A DNA stretch of 64,000 bases from NCBI RefSeq assembly GCF_001435845.1, contig NZ_CM003596.1:310001-374000 (forward strand), given 5' to 3'. This stretch comes from Psychrobacter sp. P11G3 (lineage in GTDB: Bacteria; Pseudomonadota; Gammaproteobacteria; Pseudomonadales; Moraxellaceae). The position numbers and the translations under genes were made by a program. Every line of letters starts with the position of its first letter. The first letter of the stretch is position 1. A model generated the notes under the pieces. The model ran no database searches, was not told where the DNA came from, and saw only the letters and a program-made list of their open reading frames with translations. Positions 8,970-18,697 of the stretch are shown here, in pieces.

Positions 8970-9094
8970 CTTCGTGCTGAATTGACCATTAGCTCAATGG
9001 ACTATTAAACAGTCGTTGGTCGTATATGTAAGTAATTTAAGCTGATATAACGCATCACTAATTGATTGCAGACTGACTAAGTAAGGGTAAAACC

Positions 9095-9625
9095 ATGATT
9101 GATATACAACCGTATATGAACAAGCTGAAATTGTCTGTGATCAGTATGAGCGTGGTATTTGCAGTGAGTGCTTGTAGCGGTGATAACACAGCTACGGAAG
9201 AGTCTGTAGTAGCCAATGAGCCTGCTACCGCTGTAGAAGAGAAAGCTGTAGCAGAAAGCCAAGGCACGACATCTGAGTCTGTGGTTGAGCCAGATACAGA
9301 ACCAAAAGCAGCAACAGAGTCTGCCGACATAGTAGATGACGCAGTGGCAACACCTGCAACTGATTCTGAGCCTGAAGTGTTGGCAGCAGATACAGGTGCT
9401 AAACTGTATGAATCAAACTGTCAGGTTTGTCATGCTGCAGGTTTGCTCGATGCGCCAAAGTATGGTGATACAGCGGCTTGGTCAGCTCGTCTGACCAAAG
9501 ACAAAGAGACGCTGTATATGCACTCGGCTAAAGGCTTTAATAAAATGCCAGCGCAAGCAATAAATGGTGTGACCGAAGCACAAGTTAAAGCAGCGGTTGA
9601 TTATATGCTAGCGTCGGTAAGCTGA
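9095..9625 (+). CDS. c-type cytochrome lipoprotein (cytochrome c5-like)
   Basis: A membrane-anchored periplasmic electron carrier. The signal peptide ends in lipobox VSAC, followed by an acidic Ala/Glu/Thr-rich linker (about residues 30-100). One cytochrome c domain then carries the heme site CQVCH (Cys109, Cys112, His113), with Met in FNKMPAQA as the probable axial ligand. The fold resembles the c5 class (KLYESNCQVCHAAG, ending AAVDYMLASVS). AAGGG lies 8 nt before the ATG at 9095; ATG 9116 gives a more ordinary signal peptide and is possible. It follows another lipoprotein gene by 125 bp. The redox partner is unknown. Confidence 0.87.
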   Translation: MIDIQPYMNKLKLSVISMSVVFAVSACSGDNTATEESVVANEPATAVEEKAVAESQGTTSESVVEPDTEPKAATESADIVDDAVATPATDSEPEVLAADTGAKLYESNCQVCHAAGLLDAPKYGDTAAWSARLTKDKETLYMHSAKGFNKMPAQAINGVTEAQVKAAVDYMLASVS

Positions 9626-9671
9626 TACGGTATATATAGATTATGTGAGCTATTGAAATTTGCTAAACTGG

Positions 9672-9703
9672 CCGTCATTGTGACTGACAATGACGGTTTT
9701 TTT
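9672..9703 (+). terminator. Rho-independent terminator after the cytochrome lipoprotein
   Basis: A perfect 9-bp stem CCGTCATTG/CAATGACGG with a 7-nt loop and a run of seven T. Confidence 0.9.
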
Positions 9704-9968
9704 ATGCACGTTTTTTGTCATGCCAGTCTGAGAATATACAGCTGTATCAAGCGAATTCGAGATAGTGTGTGACTGATTGTATTATAGTCGGTGAACTACT
9801 AAACCGCTACGGCGTTACCCTCCTTAGATGTACTACTTGTACAATCTGCAGTCGGCTGCCTTGTACTCATTTTAGAGTTCTTTGACTATAGTTATCCAGT
9901 TTCTCAAAATGATGTAAGATAAAAGTGCGACAAAAATAGCACGAAAACGAAAGTATAAAGGCAAAAAT
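9704..9968. other. Intergenic region before tsaD, with a divergent repeat copy
   Basis: Non-coding. Positions 9828-9896 share an arrangement with 32309-32379: GTACTAC, then about 46 bp of diverged sequence, then TTGACTATAGTTA. No clear promoter could be assigned to tsaD. Confidence 0.4.
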
Positions 9969-11027
9969 ATGAAAGTATTGGGCTTAGAGACCTCTTGTGA
10001 TGAGACGGGGCTAGCGATTTTTGATAGTGAGCAAATAAATAGCGACAACCAAGGTTTGGTCGGGCAAGTACTGTATTCTCAGATTGAGCTGCACGCACTT
10101 TATGGCGGCGTTGTGCCTGAGCTTGCCAGTCGCGATCATATTCGTAAGCTAGTGCCATTACTCAATGAGCTACTCGAACAGTGCGATATGACAAAAAGCG
10201 AGATCGATGCGATTGCTTATACTAAGGGACCTGGTCTTATTGGTGCATTGATGACAGGCGCACTGTTTGGTCGTAGCTTAGCATATGGTTTAGATATTCC
10301 AGCGATTGGTATTCATCATATGGAAGGGCACTTACTTGCGCCGCTGATGGGTGCAAACCCTCCAGCATTTCCTTTTGTCTCTCTACTAGTATCTGGTGGG
10401 CATACGTTACTCATTGCTGCGCATGGCGTAGGGCAGTATGAGATATTGGGTGAGTCGATAGATGATGCGGCGGGTGAGTGCTTTGATAAAGCGGCTAAAA
10501 TGCTAGGTTTGCCTTATCCTGGCGGCCCTAATATAGCCAAGTTGGCAGAAACTGGCAACCCTGACGCTTACGCACTACCAAGACCAATGCTACATCGAGG
10601 TCTAGACTTTTCGTTTAGTGGCATGAAAACAGCCGTACATAATCTGATTAAAGATACACCATGCTCGGGAGGGTCGGGCAATGGCGGTGATAGCGATCCA
10701 CAGATTCGTGCTGATATTGCCGCCAGTTTTCAGCATGCAGTGGTCGACACGCTAGTGAAAAAATGTGTCAAAGCACTCAAGCAAGCAGATATGAGCCGCT
10801 TAGTAATTGCAGGCGGGGTCAGTGCCAATACTCACCTGCGCGAGACGTTGGAGGCTGAACTGGCTAAGATCAATGCGACGGTTCATTATGCACCGCCTGC
10901 GCTATGTACGGACAATGGCGCGATGATTGCTTATGCAGGTTTTGAGCGCTTGCAAGCAGGACAGTCTGATGATTTGGCCGTTAGCTGTATTCCGCGTTGG
11001 CCGATGACAGAATTACCAGCCGTATAA
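9969..11027 (+). CDS. tsaD: tRNA N6-threonylcarbamoyladenosine transferase TsaD
   Basis: TsaD transfers threonylcarbamoyl to A37 of ANN-decoding tRNAs, working with TsaB, TsaE and TsaC. The start [19 protein letters not shown] is the family's ASKHA ATPase opening. The metal-binding HHMEGH (about residues 115-120), SGGHT and [14 protein letters not shown] are all present. At 352 residues it is normal length, with a small Gly/Ser/Asn insert after NLIKDTPC. crcB follows by 44 bp and may be co-transcribed. Confidence 0.97.
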   Translation: MKVLGLETSCDETGLAIFDSEQINSDNQGLVGQVLYSQIELHALYGGVVPELASRDHIRKLVPLLNELLEQCDMTKSEIDAIAYTKGPGLIGALMTGALFGRSLAYGLDIPAIGIHHMEGHLLAPLMGANPPAFPFVSLLVSGGHTLLIAAHGVGQYEILGESIDDAAGECFDKAAKMLGLPYPGGPNIAKLAETGNPDAYALPRPMLHRGLDFSFSGMKTAVHNLIKDTPCSGGSGNGGDSDPQIRADIAASFQHAVVDTLVKKCVKALKQADMSRLVIAGGVSANTHLRETLEAELAKINATVHYAPPALCTDNGAMIAYAGFERLQAGQSDDLAVSCIPRWPMTELPAV

Positions 11028-11071
11028 ATGAGCATTTGGTCCAACACGTTTATATGAATTAAGGATAGTCT

Positions 11072-11443
11072 ATGCAGTGGCTTGCGATTGGTTTAGGAGC
11101 AGCATTTGGTGCTTGCCTGCGAGCTTGGCTATCGCGTTTTAATGTCTTGCACGGTTGGGTGCCACTCGGTACCCTGAGCGCCAATATCTTAGGAGGACTG
11201 CTGATAGGGCTGGCGCTAGTGTGGTTTGAGCGTATGGGTAGCAACTTATCTGATCATGTGCGCGTGTTCGTGATTACAGGATTTTTGGGCGGATTGACTA
11301 CATTTAGCACGTTTAGTGCAGAGGTATTTGGCTTTATTAATGACGGGCGACTACTAGCAGGTTTAGCGCTTATAGGTTTACATGTTGGGTTAACATTACT
11401 GGCAACCGCGCTAGGATTTTACTTCTTTAAGTTGGTTTTGTAG
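11072..11443 (+). CDS. crcB: Fluoride channel CrcB/Fluc
   Basis: CrcB exports fluoride as a dual-topology dimer in the inner membrane. The 123-residue protein has four hydrophobic segments and the family motifs [28 protein letters not shown] and [15 protein letters not shown]. The last two contain the pore Asn and the central Na+-binding and Phe-box residues. No fluoride riboswitch is visible in the 44-bp gap after tsaD, so it probably depends on tsaD transcription. Confidence 0.95.
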   Translation: MQWLAIGLGAAFGACLRAWLSRFNVLHGWVPLGTLSANILGGLLIGLALVWFERMGSNLSDHVRVFVITGFLGGLTTFSTFSAEVFGFINDGRLLAGLALIGLHVGLTLLATALGFYFFKLVL

Positions 11444-11517
11444 CCATTGATAGGTGTTAATCGTTTAGTAGTCTGTTATGAGTGGTTTGATTATATCAGT
11501 GCAAGTCAATAAAAGGC

Positions 11518-12120
11518 CTATTTTAATGCGTATTGCTCCAAGAGTTGGATAACGGGTATGAATTTCTCCTGATTCCCAAGGTGTTTTTTCATACTATTTA
11601 CTATACTGAGTTCATTATCACCATTTTTGTAATGAACATTGCCTCCTTTTTTAAGCATCATTTCAGTTACGTCTAGCCTTTCAGGCATTCCTCCAATCAT
11701 AGCTAAAGGAATAACGTTGTCTCTGTTTGGTACATTTGGATATGCCCCTGCTTCTAGTAAGGCTATGGCTGCTTCTGCATTTTTACCTCGCATGGCATAG
11801 TGCAGTGGCGTCATACCATACCTATCTTGAGCGTTAATAGTCACTCCTTTATCAATATAGAATTTAACAGTTGCTAGTGGTGTGCCTGTCCATTCTTTAG
11901 CTTGATTAGGAATATGCATTAGTGAACGATGTAGCCAGTTCCACTTTGCTTCTTCCGTTACAGCTGAGATCGCAAGAAGGTTATCTATTAAAAAAACATT
12001 ATTCAAAAAATCAATATCACCTTTCCTATTTGCGTGAGCCACTCGCAATTCAGGATCTTGTTCATAAAGCTCTTGATAACGTTTCGATATTTCTTCTCTT
12101 CTCTGCTTAGTCATTTTCAT
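11518..12120 (-). CDS. Ankyrin-repeat protein
   Basis: A 200-residue protein with at least three ankyrin-like repeats: residues about 80-108 (LATVKFYIDKGVTINAQD), 109-135 (YGMTPLHYAMRGKNAEAAIA) and 140-175, ending LKKGGNVHYKNG. The N-terminus is charged and helical (KMTKQRREEISKRYQELYEQ) and there is no signal peptide, so it is probably cytoplasmic. Ankyrin repeats bind proteins; the partner is unknown. GGAAAG lies about 8 nt before the ATG. It is divergent from the next small gene and the pair is more AT-rich than its surroundings, which suggests acquired DNA. Such proteins are often immunity proteins for toxins, but no toxin gene is visible here. Confidence 0.75.
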   Translation of the reverse strand: MKMTKQRREEISKRYQELYEQDPELRVAHANRKGDIDFLNNVFLIDNLLAISAVTEEAKWNWLHRSLMHIPNQAKEWTGTPLATVKFYIDKGVTINAQDRYGMTPLHYAMRGKNAEAAIALLEAGAYPNVPNRDNVIPLAMIGGMPERLDVTEMMLKKGGNVHYKNGDNELSIVNSMKKHLGNQEKFIPVIQLLEQYALK

Positions 12121-12314
12121 ATCTACTTTCCTTCATTTAGAAACTGCTTCATTTCCACAACAATATATTGAATGGCCTCTTTTCCTGGCATCTCATCAGC
12201 ATGACTAATATTAAGCTATGCTATCAATTCCTTAGTCATTGAAGGTATTTCTAGTACTAGAAGTTAGATGTCTGCATAGCGTATCTATCAATATGACCCA
12301 GAGGTAATAAAGTA

Positions 12315-12683
12315 ATGATCAAACAAAAAAGTTTTAAACCTTATTCATCAGAAATATTACCAGTAGGATTCGTTTATCCTGCTGCTTACATCCAATTGAC
12401 AAAAAATACAGAAACAGTCAAGTCTGATGAATATTTTCAATGGTGGTTCTTAAACTCTACAACTGAAGGAGCCAAACTAACATATAGTCTTAGAAACAAT
12501 AAAATTAAGGGTTTTAACTTAGTTCCATTCGCTCAAAACAGCGAATGGATGGCTTACTTTGATGGCGATGATTGTTCAGGTGATCCAAGAGTAATAGTAG
12601 TTGATCTTACTGATTTGCCTTCATTCATGATATTCGAGAATTTTAATGAATGGCTTACTAAAGCTGAGCAGGATTACTGGTGA
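12315..12683 (+). CDS. Small hypothetical protein, possibly SMI1/KNR4 (SUKH)-like
   Basis: I cannot name this gene with confidence. The 122-residue product has no signal peptide. The elements LPVGFVYPAAYIQL, FQWWFLNS, FNLVPFAQNSEWMAYFDGDD and SFMIFENFNEWLTKAEQDYW resemble the layout of SMI1/KNR4-type (SUKH) proteins: an N-terminal proline/tyrosine segment, a central beta hairpin ending in an acidic turn, and a C-terminal FxxW helix. SUKH proteins are often immunity proteins of contact-dependent or polymorphic toxins. A purine-rich AGAGG precedes the ATG. It lies divergent to the ankyrin gene with no toxin nearby. Family assignment is tentative. Confidence 0.6.
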   Translation: MIKQKSFKPYSSEILPVGFVYPAAYIQLTKNTETVKSDEYFQWWFLNSTTEGAKLTYSLRNNKIKGFNLVPFAQNSEWMAYFDGDDCSGDPRVIVVDLTDLPSFMIFENFNEWLTKAEQDYW

Positions 12684-12887
12684 TAGCTAATCTTAAGCTT
12701 GATAATCTAACGTTTTGTACACCATGAAGTATACTGAGACTATCTCAGCGAGTTAAAACGTTGATACCATTAGCCCACAGCCAAAGATTCAAGTCCTCAC
12801 TAGGGAACCATTATTTACCATAACATTCGTTACGATATGAAAAGTGGCTAATACTTTATAACTATAAGAAAGTAATTAGTAATGAAA

Positions 12888-13778
12888 CTACAATGGCTTC
12901 ACTATCCCTTCTAATAAGCTGGCAAATCCTTGCATGTACGCGATATCTTGACTAGAAGTACGCGTCGCGGCGTACAGTTGACAATGCACGCCACTGCCTA
13001 GCGGCCGCGAGACCACCCAACCTTTTTTCTCGTATTCAGCAACCACCCAATCGGGTAGTGCTGCTACGCCGCGTTCACTAGCAACCAACTGAATCAGCAT
13101 TGCGGTCAGCTCTGTTGTACGAACACTCTCAAAGCTTACTTGCGCTGGCGTCATAAAGTTAGCAATGATATCGAGACGCTTTGCTTCTACCGGATAGGCA
13201 ATTAATGTCTCATTAATCAAATTATCAGGTTCAATAAATTTCTGAGCAGCTAAATCATGTGTTGGGGAGAGCACCAAACGACTCTCGTACTCAAACAATG
13301 GCTGATAGCTGATACCGTCGAGCGGTAAATCACTGGTAGTAATAAGCAGGTCAATATCGCCTTCCATGAGTAGATGATGCGGCTCAGGCTCAAACCCTGT
13401 GGCAAAATCCAGCTCGACATCCGACCATTCACGGCGATAGTGGTTCAGTATTGGCATGAGCCAATCAAAGCAGCTGTGACACTCTGATGCTAAGCGTAAT
13501 CTACCTGCTTGACCATGCGCTAAGCGTTTAAGGTTGGATTTGGTGCGAGTAACTTGCGGTAGGATATTGTCTGCCAATGCCAATACTGCTTTACCTGCTG
13601 GCGTGAAGCTAAGCGGGCGTGTCCGACGATTGACTAAGCTGATGTCGTAATAGTTCTCAAGCTCTTTTAATTGATGCGAAACGGCTGAGGCAGTAACGTG
13701 TAGCTCATCCGCCGCTGCTGCAAGTGAACCATGCGCTCGTAGCGCGGTTAATGTATTAAGATGACGTAGCTCAAGCAT
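12888..13778 (-). CDS. metR: LysR-type regulator MetR
   Basis: MetR activates methionine biosynthesis genes with homocysteine as co-effector. The N-terminal winged helix is MLELRHLNTLTALRAHGSLA followed by ASAVSHQLKELE. The effector domain has the MetR-specific ASECHSCFDWLMP, EGDIDLLITTSDLPLDG and AALPDWVVAEYE. These go beyond general LysR similarity, so I assign MetR rather than a generic LysR. Length is 296 residues. It lies 115 bp downstream of the polyamine transporter operon on the same strand. No metE or metH target is in this window. Confidence 0.88.
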   Translation of the reverse strand: MLELRHLNTLTALRAHGSLAAAADELHVTASAVSHQLKELENYYDISLVNRRTRPLSFTPAGKAVLALADNILPQVTRTKSNLKRLAHGQAGRLRLASECHSCFDWLMPILNHYRREWSDVELDFATGFEPEPHHLLMEGDIDLLITTSDLPLDGISYQPLFEYESRLVLSPTHDLAAQKFIEPDNLINETLIAYPVEAKRLDIIANFMTPAQVSFESVRTTELTAMLIQLVASERGVAALPDWVVAEYEKKGWVVSRPLGSGVHCQLYAATRTSSQDIAYMQGFASLLEGIVKPL

Positions 13779-13893
13779 AATATAACCTAACCGCTAAGGT
13801 GAGAAAAATTCATTATAGTCAATATAGCGCTGACTTTCACTCATAGTCCGTTATTAATGCTCGGTCAATAAGCAATTACTCAGCAATCAATAT

Positions 13894-14700
13894 CTAGCGC
13901 TTGCGTAACAGTAACTGCGAGATGATAACCAAGATTAAAGAAGCAGCCAGTAGCAATGTACCGATAGCGTTGACTTCTGGCTTGAGTCCTACGCGCACCA
14001 TAGAATAAATGCGTAGCGGTAAAATCTCATAGCTAGGCCCTGTGACAAAGGTCGACACCACTACATCATCTAGCGATAGGGTAAAGGCAAGTAACCAACC
14101 TGCCATAACCGCAGGCAAGATAACGGGAATCAATACTGTGCGCACCATGGTTGATTCGTTAGCACCCAAGTCGCGTGCCGCTTCCATTAAACGCTCATCC
14201 AAGCTACTCAATCGTGCAAAGACGGTAATCACAACAAACGGCAGGCAAAAAGTAATGTGTGCTAATAGTAGCGAGACGAAGCCCAGCTGCAAACCAATCA
14301 GTAAGAACAGCGCTAGCAATGAGATAGCTAATACAATCTCAGGCGACATCATCAGGACAAACAGTAGCCCATTTAGTAAGCCTTTACCACGAAAATTATA
14401 ACGGTGTAACGCCAGCGCTGTAAGCGTGCCTATCAAAGTCGAGACGGTGGCTGCCACCAATCCTAATACAATAGAGTGCCAAAAAGCATCGAGCATCGCT
14501 TGGTTGTTAAACAGTGATTCGTACCACTTTAAGCTAAAACCGCCCCAGTTATAGCCAATTTTTGATTTGTTAAAGGACATCACCACCAAGACAATGATTG
14601 GCAGGTATAACAGGGTATAAATCAGTCCGAGATAGCCTTTGGCAGCGATACTACCAATCTTAAGCGGACGAGTTTTTGTGTTCGGTGAGCTATAAGACAT
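13894..14700 (-). CDS. potI: Polyamine ABC transporter permease, PotC/PotI type
   Basis: The second inner-membrane permease of a spermidine/putrescine importer. Six hydrophobic segments are visible in 268 residues. The EAA loop that contacts the ATPase reads EAARDLGANESTMVRTVLIP. The YTLLYLPIIVLVVMSFNKSK opening and TLSLDDVVVSTFVTGPS are typical of PotC/PotI. The start overlaps the upstream permease stop by one base (TAATG), so the two are translationally coupled. Which polyamine is moved cannot be read from the permease. Confidence 0.88.
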   Translation of the reverse strand: MSYSSPNTKTRPLKIGSIAAKGYLGLIYTLLYLPIIVLVVMSFNKSKIGYNWGGFSLKWYESLFNNQAMLDAFWHSIVLGLVAATVSTLIGTLTALALHRYNFRGKGLLNGLLFVLMMSPEIVLAISLLALFLLIGLQLGFVSLLLAHITFCLPFVVITVFARLSSLDERLMEAARDLGANESTMVRTVLIPVILPAVMAGWLLAFTLSLDDVVVSTFVTGPSYEILPLRIYSMVRVGLKPEVNAIGTLLLAASLILVIISQLLLRKR

Positions 14701-15578
14701 TAGGCCACCTCTTTAAAGTCAGTCTTGCCAATACGGCGACTACTGGCACGGTAGGCAAGTAATAATACTGCCATCGCCAGTGTCAATAATACGCTGGCTG
14801 CTGCGCCAAAAGGCCAGTCACGCGCATCCAGAAATTGGTTTTTGATGATATTACCGACCAATAAATTACGCGAACCCCCTAAGATATCTGCCACATAAAA
14901 CATACCCATCGCAGGCAATAGCACGAGCAGTACACCAGAGATAATCCCCGGTGTCGTTAATGGCAATACCACATGCCAAAAGGTTTGTGTTCTGGATGCG
15001 CCCAAATCTTGCGAGGCCAATAGCATATCATTGCGTAAGTCAGTAAATACCGCATATAGCGGCAGTACCATAAACGGAAATAACAAGTAGGTTAAACCTG
15101 CAATCACCGCACCTTGCGTATATAAAATATCGATAGGGGTATCAATTACGCCAATTGCCAATAGCAACTTGTTAATCAAGCCATTGTTAGCAAAGAGCAG
15201 CTTTAATGCATACGTCCGTACCAAGGAATTGGTCCAAAAGGGTAGTATCAGTAACATCATGAGCAGTGGCTGCCAACGTACTTTTGCTTTGGATATTAGC
15301 CATGCAAAAGGATAGCCAAGCAATAGGCAGATAACCGTTGTGATACCTGCCATCCATAATGAGTGGACAAATACCTCAAAATATAATGGATCAATCATCC
15401 GCACATAGCTGTCGATGCTAGCAGGTAAGCTGATAAACGCACTGCTATCACGGGTTAAAAAACTGACAGCGATGACTAGAATATTTGGTAATAGTGCAAA
15501 TATCAGTAGCCAACCCCAGATTAGCCAAAGCGTGGCAGTACGAAATGGACTTTTACTGCCTAAGTGGTTGCGAGCCAT
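14700..15578 (-). CDS. potH: Polyamine ABC transporter permease, PotB/PotH type
   Basis: The first inner-membrane permease of the polyamine importer, 292 residues with six hydrophobic segments. The PotB/PotH signatures are LPFWTNSLVRTYALKLLF and the EAA-type loop LASQDLGASRTQTFWHVVLP. The C-terminus has LVGNIIKNQFLDARDWPFGA. It is coupled to the ATPase gene by a TGATG overlap and to potI by TAATG. Confidence 0.9.
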   Translation of the reverse strand: MARNHLGSKSPFRTATLWLIWGWLLIFALLPNILVIAVSFLTRDSSAFISLPASIDSYVRMIDPLYFEVFVHSLWMAGITTVICLLLGYPFAWLISKAKVRWQPLLMMLLILPFWTNSLVRTYALKLLFANNGLINKLLLAIGVIDTPIDILYTQGAVIAGLTYLLFPFMVLPLYAVFTDLRNDMLLASQDLGASRTQTFWHVVLPLTTPGIISGVLLVLLPAMGMFYVADILGGSRNLLVGNIIKNQFLDARDWPFGAAASVLLTLAMAVLLLAYRASSRRIGKTDFKEVA

Positions 15579-16819
15579 CAGCTACCATCCTTTTGTACAG
15601 TCGTGTCTGGCATAGCTTCAGAGTCTTCTGGCAATACCCATTCCCAGCCATCCACCCATGAGACTTTGACGCCCTCGTTTAGTTTGTAATCAAAGCTCGG
15701 GTCATCTTCATCAAAGAACTCAGACGCCTTAATGATATGACCATTGGCCAGTTCGATAATTGAGTCTAAGGTGCTGCCTTTATAGTTACTCTCGATGACA
15801 CGGCCTAGCAGTCCGCTATGCTCGTTGTCTTTTGGATCGTAGATACGCAGATCTTCGGGGCGCAGTAGTAAATTGACGATATCGCCTACTTGTACATCAT
15901 TGGCAAAATTGGGACGACGTAAGTTGCGTAAGGTGGTTGGCCCTGCTTGCGCCTGCGCTTCACAGACTTCGACCTCGATACGTCCGTTGGTCACTTTACC
16001 ATCTCTATCTGGCTGGTCTGGATAAACCCCTTTGACTTCAGCTCTAAACAAGTTGGTTTCGCCGATGAATTTGGCAGTAAACAAATTGGCAGGGGTTTCA
16101 TAGATCTCGATAGGCGTACCAATTTGCTGAAACGTACCGTCTTTCATTACGGCAATACGGTCTGACATCGACAGCGCTTCTTCTTGATCATGGGTCACGA
16201 AAACAAAGGTTATGCCCAGCTCACGTTGCAGACGCTTTAGCTCAGATTGCATTTGCAGGCGCAGTTTATGATCGAGTGCGGATAATGGCTCATCAAGCAG
16301 TAGCAGTTTAGGACGATTAATCACCGCGCGTGCAATCGCAACTCGCTGCTGCTGGCCACCAGACAAATCTTGCGGTTTACGGTTGGCCAAATGCTCTAGC
16401 TGTACCATCGCTAGCATTTCGCTGACACGTCTTTGAATCTCATCTTTTGGAACTTTCTTTAGCTTTAGGCCATAAGCCACGTTTTGGGCAACGCTCATAT
16501 GAGGAAACAGCGCATATTGCTGAAATACGGTATTGACCGGACGTTTATCAGCGGACAAGCCTGCCATCTGTACGCCATCCAAATATATCGCCCCAGCGTT
16601 CGGCTGCTCAAAGCCTGCAATCAAGCGTAGTAATGTCGTCTTACCACAGCCCGATGGCCCAAGTAGTGTCAAAAACTCACCGTGTTTGATATCAAGGTTG
16701 ATGTCTTTTAGGACCTCGGTTTGATCATAGGTTTTTTTGAGACCAGTCAGCTTTAGTAGCACCTGATTATCATGAGGTGATGCAGAGGTGTTATGCGTAT
16801 TTTGAGATAAATCGGTCAT
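15578..16819 (-). CDS. potG: Polyamine ABC transporter ATP-binding protein, PotA/PotG type
   Basis: The ATPase of the polyamine importer. Walker A is GPSGCGKTT (about residues 54-62), the signature is [14 protein letters not shown], Walker B is [12 protein letters not shown], and the switch histidine is in [10 protein letters not shown]. The C-terminal TOBE region (about residues 280-400, [20 protein letters not shown]) is longer than usual, giving 413 residues. TAGGAAC lies upstream of the ATG. It heads a three-gene operon potG-potH-potI. A substrate-binding protein gene (potD/potF) is missing from the operon and its flanks. Confidence 0.9.
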   Translation of the reverse strand: MTDLSQNTHNTSASPHDNQVLLKLTGLKKTYDQTEVLKDINLDIKHGEFLTLLGPSGCGKTTLLRLIAGFEQPNAGAIYLDGVQMAGLSADKRPVNTVFQQYALFPHMSVAQNVAYGLKLKKVPKDEIQRRVSEMLAMVQLEHLANRKPQDLSGGQQQRVAIARAVINRPKLLLLDEPLSALDHKLRLQMQSELKRLQRELGITFVFVTHDQEEALSMSDRIAVMKDGTFQQIGTPIEIYETPANLFTAKFIGETNLFRAEVKGVYPDQPDRDGKVTNGRIEVEVCEAQAQAGPTTLRNLRRPNFANDVQVGDIVNLLLRPEDLRIYDPKDNEHSGLLGRVIESNYKGSTLDSIIELANGHIIKASEFFDEDDPSFDYKLNEGVKVSWVDGWEWVLPEDSEAMPDTTVQKDGS

Positions 16820-17232
16820 AATATCTGTTCCTAAGCGTCCAATATCTGTGTACAGCTGCCAAGGTAACTGGCTGTCATTATAAGGATTGGCATGAGCGTA
16901 AGCACGATTTGATTACTGTCTAAATGCTGTCTGAGTGCTGCGTATTATAACAAACCCTTGATATAAGTCAGTGCAAGTTCGTTATAAGTTACGCGAGTCA
17001 TACTGTCGTAGCAGCGATATGTACAGCTGTATTTTTAGATATGACTACATTCATCTAAAGACATTTAGACAAATTTTTTTACCGTTTTTTGGTTTTTATT
17101 CCTATACAATCACGTTATGGCTGACAAACATGACTAGCCTGATAGTTTGGCGATAATTAGCCAATCTGTGCTTGAATACATGTATGCAAAACAGCTTATA
17201 ACTCTAATATTATTGATGATAAAGGATCTCTC
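16820..17232. other. Divergent intergenic region between potG and the carbonic anhydrase gene
   Basis: About 410 bp that must hold the promoters of the polyamine operon (minus) and of can (plus). It is AT-rich. I see no clear consensus promoter, no riboswitch and no supported gene. Confidence 0.4.
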
Positions 17233-17871
17233 ATGCCTACCGATATACGTCCAACCACAGGTCAAGAAGCGCTTGAGCTTTTAAAAGCAGGTAATGCACG
17301 CTACGTTGATAGCCTCACCAGTACCGATGAGTATATGCAGCGCCGTCCAGAGTTGGTCAAGGATCAAAATCCATTGGCCATTATTTTGGGTTGCTCAGAT
17401 GCACGAGTACCAGTTGAGATTGTTTTTGATCAAGGGTTGGGAGATTTGTTTGTTATACGAGTCGCGGGTAACGTCGTTGCACCATCACAGATTGGTTCAA
17501 TCGAGTTTGCAGCCGAAGCCTTTGGTACGCAATTGGTCGTGGTACTTGGTCACTCGAAATGCGGCGCTGTCACGGCTTGCGTTGAGACGTTAATTAATCC
17601 TGAACAGAACTATTCACCTAATTTGCAATCTATCGTTGATCGTATTCGCCCAAGCGTTTATAACTTGCACGAACTGGCAACTGCCAATGGTCAAGACGTC
17701 GATGCAGACGAGCTGGTCGATCGCTCTATTCGCGCTAACGTACGTATGTCAGTCAGTCAGCTAAAGCATGGCTCACGTGCATTAGAGGACTTAACCAATA
17801 GTGGTCAGCTATTAGTAGTCGGCGCTGAGTATGATCTTGAGACAGGAAAAGTACGTTTTTTAGATAGCTAA
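17233..17871 (+). CDS. can: Beta-class carbonic anhydrase
   Basis: The enzyme interconverts CO2 and bicarbonate, supplying bicarbonate for carboxylations. The zinc ligands are visible: Cys in GCSDARVPVEIVFDQ, and His and Cys in LGHSKCGAVTAC; Asp-Arg in SDAR forms the catalytic dyad. Length is 212 residues, typical for bacterial beta-CA. AAAGGA precedes the ATG. It is a single gene, followed by glyoxalase I with a gap of about 190 bp. Confidence 0.95.
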   Translation: MPTDIRPTTGQEALELLKAGNARYVDSLTSTDEYMQRRPELVKDQNPLAIILGCSDARVPVEIVFDQGLGDLFVIRVAGNVVAPSQIGSIEFAAEAFGTQLVVVLGHSKCGAVTACVETLINPEQNYSPNLQSIVDRIRPSVYNLHELATANGQDVDADELVDRSIRANVRMSVSQLKHGSRALEDLTNSGQLLVVGAEYDLETGKVRFLDS

Positions 17872-18056
17872 TCAGTCTTAGGTAGATTCAGATAACTAGC
17901 TAGTTAGGGGATAAAGACGAACATACCTTGTTCATATTCTTACAAAACCCTATCAGTTATTTGGCCATTTTTCATTATGATAAGAGAACGACGCAAATTA
18001 CGACAATCGTGATTTGCGTGTTTATGTATTTATTTTTGAATTATATTAGGATAATT

Positions 18057-18620
18057 ATGTCTACTTCATCTAACAACAATAACGACGCAATAGACCAGCC
18101 TGCTAGCAGCGTTAATACTGATGGTGTTCAGCCAATCTCATCACAGACGACCGGTTTTACTTTTAACCACACCATGTTGCGTGTCAAAGACCCTGTTAAA
18201 TCATTAGAGTTTTACACTGGTGTCTTGGGTATGACCTTGCTTGCTGTTAAGAAGTTCCCTGACATGGGATTCGATTTATATTTCTTGGCTAAGTTGACTG
18301 AGAGCGAGCGCGAAAACTTGCCAACTGGCGATGATCTAGAAATTTTTGCTTTCCGTCAACGTGGTATTTTAGAGTTGACGCACAACTACGGTACCGAGAC
18401 AAAAGCTGACTTTAGCTATCATGACGGCAATCAAGATCCACAAGGTTTTGGTCATATTTGCTTTAGCGTACCGAATTTAGAAGAAGCAGTTGCTTGGTTT
18501 GATAAAAATGACGTCGAATTTAAAAAGCGTCCAGAAGATGGCAGCATGAAAAATATTGCTTTTATCAAGGACGTTGATGGCTATTGGATCGAAATCGTAC
18601 AAGCTGATTTGATGTCATAA
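18057..18620 (+). CDS. gloA: Lactoylglutathione lyase (glyoxalase I)
   Basis: GloA converts the methylglyoxal-glutathione hemithioacetal to S-lactoylglutathione. The fold's metal ligands are visible in FNHTMLRVKDP, LELTHNYGTE, GFGHICFSVPN and DGYWIEIVQ. SLEFYTGVLGMTLLAVKKFP is a strong family signature. I place the start at ATG 18057 (MSTSSNNNND) with TAGGA upstream. The longer frame from 17928 adds 43 hydrophobic residues that do not belong to the family. The first 30 residues are a Ser/Asn-rich extension. Length is 187 residues. Confidence 0.94.
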   Translation: MSTSSNNNNDAIDQPASSVNTDGVQPISSQTTGFTFNHTMLRVKDPVKSLEFYTGVLGMTLLAVKKFPDMGFDLYFLAKLTESERENLPTGDDLEIFAFRQRGILELTHNYGTETKADFSYHDGNQDPQGFGHICFSVPNLEEAVAWFDKNDVEFKKRPEDGSMKNIAFIKDVDGYWIEIVQADLMS

Positions 18621-18697
18621 CTGGCAAAGAAGCAGTGAGATTTTCATTTGTTTATCCCCTTAAACACGCGCTAAGACAGCAATAGGAGCAACCCTTT

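Noticed and set aside
8549..8989. 146-codon minus-strand frame with Ala/Ser-rich product
   Set aside because: It is the antisense of the Ala/Asp/Thr-rich lipoprotein gene; the plus strand has a ribosome binding site and lipobox, the minus has neither.
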